DNA from: Paralcaligenes sp039935015
GTDB taxonomy: Bacteria; Pseudomonadota; Gammaproteobacteria; Burkholderiales; Burkholderiaceae_B
NCBI GenBank assembly: GCA_039935015.1
Contig: JBDTLC010000009.1
Coordinates: forward strand, 1 to 18,318
DNA length: 18,318 nucleotides
Direction of reading: 5' to 3'
Part shown: one piece after another, positions 14,253 through 18,318 of the stretch
Numbering within the stretch: position 1 is the stretch's first letter
Layout of the letters: every line of letters starts with the position of its first letter
Made by a program: the position numbers and the translations under genes
The notes under the pieces: generated by a model
Seen by the model: the letters and a program-made list of their open reading frames with translations, nothing else
Told to the model about the DNA's origin: nothing
The model's database searches: none

Positions 14253-14848
14253 AGTCTCATTCATATACAATCGCCTGGATCACCGAAGCGAAACCCCCGC
14301 CAGCGCCTCCATTGAAGATAAGGCAGCCGTGCGCGACGCGGAGGTGCTCGCCAGGCTACGGGCGCTAAACATCGTCCAGGGGCGCGTGATTGCGGACTCA
14401 GTCGCCGAAATGATTAATCGCTCTATTCTGGAGACCGCCCCCACCCATTATGCCCACCAGAGTAAAGATGGGATTGCGATCCGCGCATCTTCGGCCAAGA
14501 ATTTAAAACTCTTTTTCGGCAATCAGATCCCTGCCAGCCTGACAACGCAAAGAAAAGATCACGAGCTTGTATCTTTTTGCGTCAACACGAAATGGGCGAG
14601 CCTATATGATGTCGGGCTGAACCGCGTCATGGCACAAAGCGATGGCCGCGTACTTGGCCACGCCCCTTGATCTGGTCGCCGAACACCCAGGGTATTTCAC
14701 TTTAATGGAGGTGCGACCGACTGCAATCACGGTCAAAATGGAGCATCGAGCCGCAGATGTCTATGATTGTGCTGCTCATGCGAATCCATCGACCACACAT
14801 GTCAATTATGACCGTCGGCGCGTCAAAAGAGCGGGGGCAACTGAGTGA
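14155..14848 (+). pseudogene. Tyrosine recombinase (integrase), inactivated
   Basis: ATG 14155 starts MAKTKNSTKRPISTPLWTKT, then meets an in-frame TAG at 14215-14217. The same frame then continues VARLYKRVGTLKVSFIYNRL through a helical N-terminal/SAM-like region to TGA at 14670. The C-terminal catalytic part is in another frame (about 14660-14848): FTLMEVRP (R of the HxxR-type box, codon 14714), AAHANPSTTH (H, codon 14777), and NYDRRRVKRA with the nucleophile Tyr (codon 14807). The first catalytic Arg box and most of the core, perhaps 150-180 residues, appear deleted between the two parts. The total span is about 230 codons against the 350-400 expected. Its stop lies 86 bp from the tRNA-His 3' end, the classic place for the integrase of a tRNA-borne element. 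Confidence 0.75.
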
Positions 14849-14850
14849 AA

Positions 14851-14878
14851 AGTTCTAACGCTTTAAAATTAGTTCTAA
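14851..14878 (+). repeat. Paired AGTTCTAA repeats, candidate integrase arm sites
   Basis: AGTTCTAA occurs at 14851-14858 and 14871-14878, 20 bp apart. The second copy lies inside a perfect inverted repeat AATTAG-TT-CTAATT (14867-14880). An inverted one-mismatch copy (TTAGAATT) is at 14924-14931, touching the tRNA CCA. An exact inverted copy is near the opposite att site at 11063-11070. Confidence 0.45.
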
Positions 14879-14934
14879 TTCCCACATTATGAAACATGGT
14901 GTTTTTCGCAAGACGTTGAATTATTAGAATTATT

Positions 14935-15010
14935 TGGGGTGACCGATGGGGCTCGAACCCACGACAACTGGAATCACAATCCAGGACTCTACCAACTGAG
15001 CTACGGTCAC
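14935..15010 (-). tRNA. tRNA-His (GTG anticodon)
   Basis: The minus strand folds into a full cloverleaf: acceptor GTGACCG / CGGTCAC; D arm GCTCAGTTGGTAGAGT; anticodon stem CTGGA / TCCAG with loop TTGTGAT (anticodon GTG); T arm GTGGG TTCGAGC CCCAT. C73 (14938) is followed by an encoded CCA (14937-14935). The extra G-1 required by histidyl-tRNA synthetase is present at 15011 and would pair with C73. The 3' half is now supplied by the integrated element. Confidence 0.97.
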
Positions 15011-15050
15011 CACTGCTCTAGGGGCACGAGGCCCTTCGAAAGTGAACGTG

Positions 15051-15056
15051 ATTCTA
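15051..15056 (-). promoter_or_regulatory. -10 box of the tRNA-His promoter
   Basis: TAGAAT (5 of 6 to consensus) on the minus strand lies about 40 bp before the tRNA 5' end. The -35 region is poor, so the assignment is tentative. Confidence 0.35.
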
Positions 15057-15076
15057 ACATGAACTCATAGGGCGAG

Positions 15077-15105
15077 CGAACAGAAGGCACATCTGTCTAT
15101 ATACT
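15077..15105 (+). promoter_or_regulatory. Possible promoter of the cardiolipin synthase-like gene
   Basis: CGAACA (15077-15082) and TATACT (15100-15105, 5 of 6) are separated by 17 bases, giving a leader of about 70 nt. It partly faces the divergent tRNA promoter. Confidence 0.3.
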
Positions 15106-15183
15106 TGCGATGCCGACTCAGGCGACAATGCGCGAGCAAACATTTATCGCCCGGAAACGGCTCTGGCCACCCATCACGCTTTC

Positions 15184-16653
15184 ATGACTTCGACACCTAT
15201 GTATTCATTGCATGACCTGCTACTCGCGTACTGGCCCCATATCGTCTTTTTAATCAGCCTCATTTCGGGCGCCGTAGCCGCCACACACGCGGCCATGACC
15301 AAGAACGATGTGCGTGCCGCCATAGGGTGGGTCGGGGTCATTTTGATGTCGCCGATTTTCGGACCCCTCTTTTACCTGGTCGCCGGAATCAACCGTGTCC
15401 GCCACGACCGGATTTCACAACAACGCGACGAAACCATCAAAGACTATTCGAACAAACAGGCCGTGCCGGTAGCCGATGTCGCAGCCGACTCGGCCCCCCA
15501 GTTTGTCTCATTGCGCACGCTAGGCGACCGGATCACCGGCTTCCCCCTACGCGGCAACAACCATGTAAAGATATTGTTGGGCGGTGACCAAGCATATCCG
15601 GCCATGATCGCTGCCATTCACAACGCCAAGAAAACCATCGCGTTGCAAACCTATATCTTTGACGATGATCAGGTCGGGCGCGAATTCGCGCAGGCGCTGA
15701 CCGACGCTCGCAAACGTGGTGTCGAAATCCGGGTTCTCATCGACGCGATCGGATCGAAATACTCCCGCCCTCCCATTATCGGCTTACTGCACAAGAACGG
15801 CATTACAGCGGCCCTGTTCATGACCAACCCGCTGGGCATGAAAATGCCCTATGCCAACCTGCGCAGCCACCGCAAGATTCTGATCGTCGATGGGCGGCAC
15901 GGGTTCACCGGGGGCATGAACATAAGAGAAGCGTTCGTCTCGGCGATCGCCGGGCCGAAGGTGGCCGGCGACACTCACTTCCAGGTCGAAGGCCCTATCG
16001 TTTTGCAACTTATGTCTGCATTTGCGCACGATTGGGAGTTCACCACCAAAGAGACACTCCCCTATGCGATCTGGTGCCGCGACGACTGGCACGTGCCTTC
16101 GCCCGAAGTGCCAGCGCGTTGCGTGCGTTCGGGCCCCGACAAGTTCATTGCCAGCACTCACAATATGCTGTTGGGCGCGTTCGCCGTGGCGCAGCAGCAT
16201 ATACGCATTCAATCACCCTATTTCCTGCCCGACCAAATACTAATAGGCGCCATCAATACAGCCGCGCGACGCGGCATCCAGGTCGACATCGTCATTCCGG
16301 GAAGTAATAACCTGCGGCTGGTTAACTACGCCATGACGGCGCAACTTGACCAGGTCATACGCAACGGCTGCCGCGTCTGGCGCGCCAGCGGCAATTTCAA
16401 CCATTCGAAACTCATCACTATCGATGCGGCATGGTCATATGTAGGTTCGTCCAATATCGATCCACGCAGCCTGCGCCTGAACTTCGAACTCGACATCGAA
16501 ATATATAGCCGCGACACCGCGCGAGACATCGAACACCTCATCGATAGCGAGATCGAACATGCCGATCCCGTGACACTGGAAAACCTGGCCGCCATCCCGT
16601 TTCGCAAGCGGCTGCGAAATAAAATCATCTGGCTGGCCAGCCCTTACCTGTAA
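15184..16653 (+). CDS. Cardiolipin synthase-like phospholipase D family protein
   Basis: The predicted product has 489 residues (E. coli ClsA 486). Cardiolipin synthases join two phosphatidylglycerols at the inner membrane. Two N-terminal hydrophobic segments (about 15-35 and 43-68) precede two HxKxxxxD motifs: H229/K231/D236 in RSHRKILIVDG and H407/K409/D414 in NHSKLITIDAAW, each followed by the usual G(G/S)xN segment (GGMNI, GSSNID). TYIFDDDQVG is the standard first beta strand, and the NFELDIEIYSRD tail also fits. ATG 15184 or the in-frame ATG 15199 could be the start; neither has a strong SD. ClsA-type versus another PLD-family transferase cannot be fixed from sequence alone, so no symbol is given. 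Confidence 0.88.
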   Translation: MTSTPMYSLHDLLLAYWPHIVFLISLISGAVAATHAAMTKNDVRAAIGWVGVILMSPIFGPLFYLVAGINRVRHDRISQQRDETIKDYSNKQAVPVADVAADSAPQFVSLRTLGDRITGFPLRGNNHVKILLGGDQAYPAMIAAIHNAKKTIALQTYIFDDDQVGREFAQALTDARKRGVEIRVLIDAIGSKYSRPPIIGLLHKNGITAALFMTNPLGMKMPYANLRSHRKILIVDGRHGFTGGMNIREAFVSAIAGPKVAGDTHFQVEGPIVLQLMSAFAHDWEFTTKETLPYAIWCRDDWHVPSPEVPARCVRSGPDKFIASTHNMLLGAFAVAQQHIRIQSPYFLPDQILIGAINTAARRGIQVDIVIPGSNNLRLVNYAMTAQLDQVIRNGCRVWRASGNFNHSKLITIDAAWSYVGSSNIDPRSLRLNFELDIEIYSRDTARDIEHLIDSEIEHADPVTLENLAAIPFRKRLRNKIIWLASPYL

Positions 16654-16812
16654 ATTACGGCACTGGCGCCGGAGCTTAAAAATACAATAGTGGTCGTTGT
16701 ACCTTATTAGCGTCTTGGCACCCCTTGTGTTTGCCAGGCATCAATAATACGCGGCAATACTTCCAATACCGCCAACAGCCCAACTAAACAAAACAATACT
16801 ACAAACCGTCAT
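16654..16812. other. Intergenic region after the cls-like gene
   Basis: No convincing gene is visible here. A degenerate hairpin at about 16715-16735 (GGCACC...TTTGCC) resembles half a REP element but lacks the GTAG head and a perfect stem. No strong terminator follows the cls-like stop. Confidence 0.3.
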
Positions 16813-16848
16813 GAAAAAGAGGGCCGGTTTCGCAAGCGAAATCGACCC
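16813..16848 (-). terminator. Rho-independent terminator of the small Ala/Lys-rich gene
   Basis: On the minus strand a stem of about 13 bp (16848-16821, GGGTCGATTTCGC pairing with GCGAAACCGGCCC, one mismatch and one wobble) is followed by TCTTTTTC. It lies 47 bp after the stop at 16895. The opposite strand has only a short T run. Confidence 0.75.
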
Positions 16849-16894
16849 TTTCAGAGCAACATCAAAGGAACTTTAACGGAACCACCCAAACTTT

Positions 16895-17131
16895 TTACTT
16901 TTGCACTTTTGCTGCATCAGTGGCCTTCGACTTGGCGGCTGCTGTCGTCTTTTTAGCACTCATCTTGTGTTTGGCAACATGCTTAGTCTTTGCATGCGTG
17001 GCTGAGGCTGTGGTCGCTGAGGCGGTGGTCGCTGAGCCGGTGCCGGCCGCAAACGCAGAAGGCGCAAGCGCTATACCCAAACACAACGCAGAAGCAGAAA
17101 GGGCAACAGCAATACGCGATTGTTTGATCAT
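16895..17131 (-). CDS. Small basic Ala/Thr/Lys-rich exported protein
   Basis: The predicted product has 78 residues. ATG 17131 has AGGAG 8 nt upstream. Residues 1-28 are a clear Sec signal peptide (MIKQSRIAVALSASALCLGI) with cleavage likely at SAFA-AG. The mature part is low-complexity: a short SATTA repeat unit followed by a Lys/His-rich stretch (HAKTKHVAKHKMSAKK) and an Ala/Lys tail. This composition recalls acid-shock (Asr-like) or other small cationic periplasmic proteins, but there is no firm homology. The monocistronic gene has its own terminator. The coding strand contains a repeated block (near 17005-17035) that may vary in copy number between strains. Confidence 0.7.
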   Translation of the reverse strand: MIKQSRIAVALSASALCLGIALAPSAFAAGTGSATTASATTASATHAKTKHVAKHKMSAKKTTAAAKSKATDAAKVQK

Positions 17132-17487
17132 TTAAGTGACTCCTGGAAACTTTCCCCGAATGCTCGCGCATCCGAGGGATTTGAGCCGGCAGAGATTGCG
17201 CGACTCATGTGATTAGGAGCGGTGTCCGACTCATTTAGTTCGAACCCAATATGCAAAGATGTGCGTTATCTGTAGCTATTTAATACTTCTGAACGGTTCA
17301 CGTTCCGCCGTAAGCATTGATTCTCAAGGATTTGCACACAATACGCCCATACAGTCGGTGACAAGTCCGATGCAGGCTGATACACAATTCAAGTTCGTTG
17401 GCGCGCGGCGTATTATGGGAAGATTCACTTTACAACGTACCCATTACGTTCGATCAGGCGCAATTCTCATCATTACGGGAGCACACA
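17132..17487. other. Divergent intergenic region, 356 bp
   Basis: It separates the small exported-protein gene (minus) from the PLP-enzyme gene (plus). The only element I can support is the promoter at 17388-17416. No riboswitch, tRNA or repeat was recognised. The frame from 17259 to 17543 overlaps the real gene start and lacks protein-like features. Confidence 0.4.
17388..17416 (+). promoter_or_regulatory. Promoter of the PLP-dependent enzyme gene
   Basis: TTCAAG (17388-17393, 3 of 6) and TATTAT (17411-17416, 5 of 6) stand 17 bases apart, giving a leader of about 65 nt before ATG 17488. Confidence 0.4.
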
Positions 17488-18318
17488 ATGAAGGCCGTCA
17501 CACCCGCTGCGGGCAACGATACACAAGCCGACTGGCACGATGAAACGCTGGTATTGCACGGTGACGCAGCGCTGGCAACCGACCCATCTGTCGTAGCGCC
17601 TATTCATTACAGCGCCACATTCAGGGCAAATTCGCCTGCCGAGTTCGCAGCGATGGCCAATATGTCTCGCCCCGCAGGCCTGTATACGCGATATGGAAAT
17701 CCCGTCCACAAACGCGTTGAAGTAATTCTTGCCGCGCTCGAGGGCACTGAAACGGCCCTGTTGATGGCCTCTGGCATGGGAGCCATCAGCACGACAGTGC
17801 TAAGCCTCGTCACCAAGGGCGATCATGTCATTGCGCAAAAACGCCATTACATGAGCACTTCCAAATTATTTGAAGAAGTGCTGCCTCGATTTGGCGTCGA
17901 AGTGAGCGTCGTCGACCAAACCGATCTGGCCGCCATCGCCGCCGCGATTCGACCGGAAACCCGCCTTATCATGTTGGAAACGCCCGTCAATCCTACCCTG
18001 TCACTGACCGATTTAGCTGCGGTGGCCAAGTTGGCCCGCGCCCGCGGCATACTCACCATCGCAGACAACACATTCGCCTCGCCTCTGAATCAAAAACCGC
18101 ATTCACTGGGCATCGACATTGTGGTGCACAGTGCCACCAAGTATTTCGGCGTTCACCACGACATCACGGCGGGTGCGGTCTGCTGCTCGACGCAGTTGGC
18201 CGAAAAAATCTGGCAAATGCACGTCACCATCGGCTCGGTTCTCTCGCCGATGGACGCATGGCTGCTATTACGGGGGCTGCGAACCCTCTCGCTGCGCCTA
18301 GAGCGCATCAATGCCAAT
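17488..18318 (+). CDS. Cys/Met-metabolism PLP-dependent enzyme (cystathionine gamma-synthase / lyase family), 3' truncated
   Basis: The first 277 codons are in the window; the frame is still open at the right edge and about 120-140 more are expected. ATG 17488 has GGGAG 6 nt upstream. Family residues are visible: Y66 and R68 in LYTRYGNP (contacts to the neighbouring subunit's PLP phosphate), ASGMGAIST (PLP phosphate loop), D193 in IADNTFASP (pyridine nitrogen), and K218 in HSATKYFG (Schiff base). The usual HSD after the lysine motif reads HHDITAG here. Members act in trans-sulfuration or as methionine gamma-lyase or O-acylhomoserine sulfhydrylase; which one cannot be told from this part. Sulfide from CysJI could in principle feed such an enzyme, but no genetic link is visible. 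Confidence 0.88.
   Translation, partial: MKAVTPAAGNDTQADWHDETLVLHGDAALATDPSVVAPIHYSATFRANSPAEFAAMANMSRPAGLYTRYGNPVHKRVEVILAALEGTETALLMASGMGAISTTVLSLVTKGDHVIAQKRHYMSTSKLFEEVLPRFGVEVSVVDQTDLAAIAAAIRPETRLIMLETPVNPTLSLTDLAAVAKLARARGILTIADNTFASPLNQKPHSLGIDIVVHSATKYFGVHHDITAGAVCCSTQLAEKIWQMHVTIGSVLSPMDAWLLLRGLRTLSLRLERINAN

Larger units (their letters stand above)
10963..14984. mobile_element. Decayed tRNA-His-integrated prophage or genomic-island remnant
   Basis: The element is bounded by 50-bp direct repeats of the 3' half of tRNA-His (10963-11012 and 14935-14984). It carries a tyrosine-recombinase pseudogene beside the intact tRNA, the normal position for an integrase. The interior, about 3.9 kb, holds phage-type small genes overlapping by ATGA, most of them frame-broken. 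It also holds a DUF1643 gene, a YqjD/ElaB-like gene and a zinc-ribbon gene. No structural, packaging or lysis genes were recognised, so this is a deletion remnant or a small satellite-like island. Mobility by its own integrase looks lost. Confidence 0.85.

Noticed and set aside
10963..14984. Possible toxin-antitoxin, restriction or other anti-phage system in the island
   Set aside because: None of the small proteins shows toxin, nuclease, methyltransferase or defence-type motifs that I can recognise; intact genes are DUF1643, a YqjD-like protein, a zinc ribbon and phage hypotheticals.
16715..16735. Hairpin resembling half of the REP element
   Set aside because: The stem has mismatches and the GTAG head is missing; similarity may be chance.
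16707..16798. Hydrophobic minus-strand frame of about 30 codons (LVGLLAVLEVLPRIIDAW)
   Set aside because: It has no ATG or GTG start and no SD, and lies behind a strong minus-strand terminator, so transcription is unlikely.
1..18318. CRISPR arrays, rRNA genes, complete IS elements
   Set aside because: No regularly spaced direct repeats, no rRNA-like sequence and no transposase frame were seen on either strand.

Overview
The window looks like chromosome of a betaproteobacterium in the Burkholderiales, most likely Alcaligenaceae (relatives of Bordetella, Achromobacter, Pusillimonas). This rests on protein character and gene neighbourhoods (dapA-bamC, the phage integrase type, moderately GC-rich codon use); no search was run. 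Most of it is ordinary core genome. The exception is a small decayed prophage or genomic-island remnant in a tRNA-His gene.

Layout. Bases 1-458 hold the 3' end of mutS, followed by a two-hairpin REP doublet (REPIN-like, 466-569). Next comes a JmjC/cupin ribosomal-protein hydroxylase (RoxA/YcfD type, 623-1813). Bases 1925-6862 hold a tight sulfite-reduction operon, cysJ-cysI-cysG: the two subunits of NADPH-sulfite reductase plus the enzyme that makes their siroheme. A promoter and a LysR-type palindrome (candidate CysB site) lie just upstream. Convergent to it on the minus strand is a housekeeping block (10757 down to 6902): a small exported protein, a YciO/Sua5-family protein, an M50 site-2-type protease, dapA and the lipoprotein gene bamC.

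The island (about 10963-14984). A 50-bp copy of the 3' half of tRNA-His (10963-11012, 48/50 identical) is separated from the intact tRNA-His gene (14935-15010) by about 3.9 kb of phage-like DNA. Next to the intact tRNA lies a tyrosine-recombinase pseudogene with an in-frame amber codon, a frame change and an apparently missing catalytic core. An 8-bp motif (AGTTCTAA) occurs twice at the integrase end and once inverted at the other end, and may be the recombinase arm site. Inside are several phage genes broken by frame changes, alongside apparently intact small genes: a DUF1643 protein, a YqjD/ElaB-like membrane protein, a 57-aa zinc-ribbon protein, a 33-aa membrane peptide and an unidentified phage early protein. 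The element looks immobilised, with a few surviving cargo genes.

Right of the island are tRNA-His, a two-HKD-motif cardiolipin synthase-like gene (15184-16653), a small Ala/Thr/Lys-rich exported protein with a clear terminator (minus strand), and the first 277 codons of a PLP-dependent trans-sulfuration enzyme running off the right edge. No CRISPR array, complete IS element, rRNA or recognisable defence system was seen.
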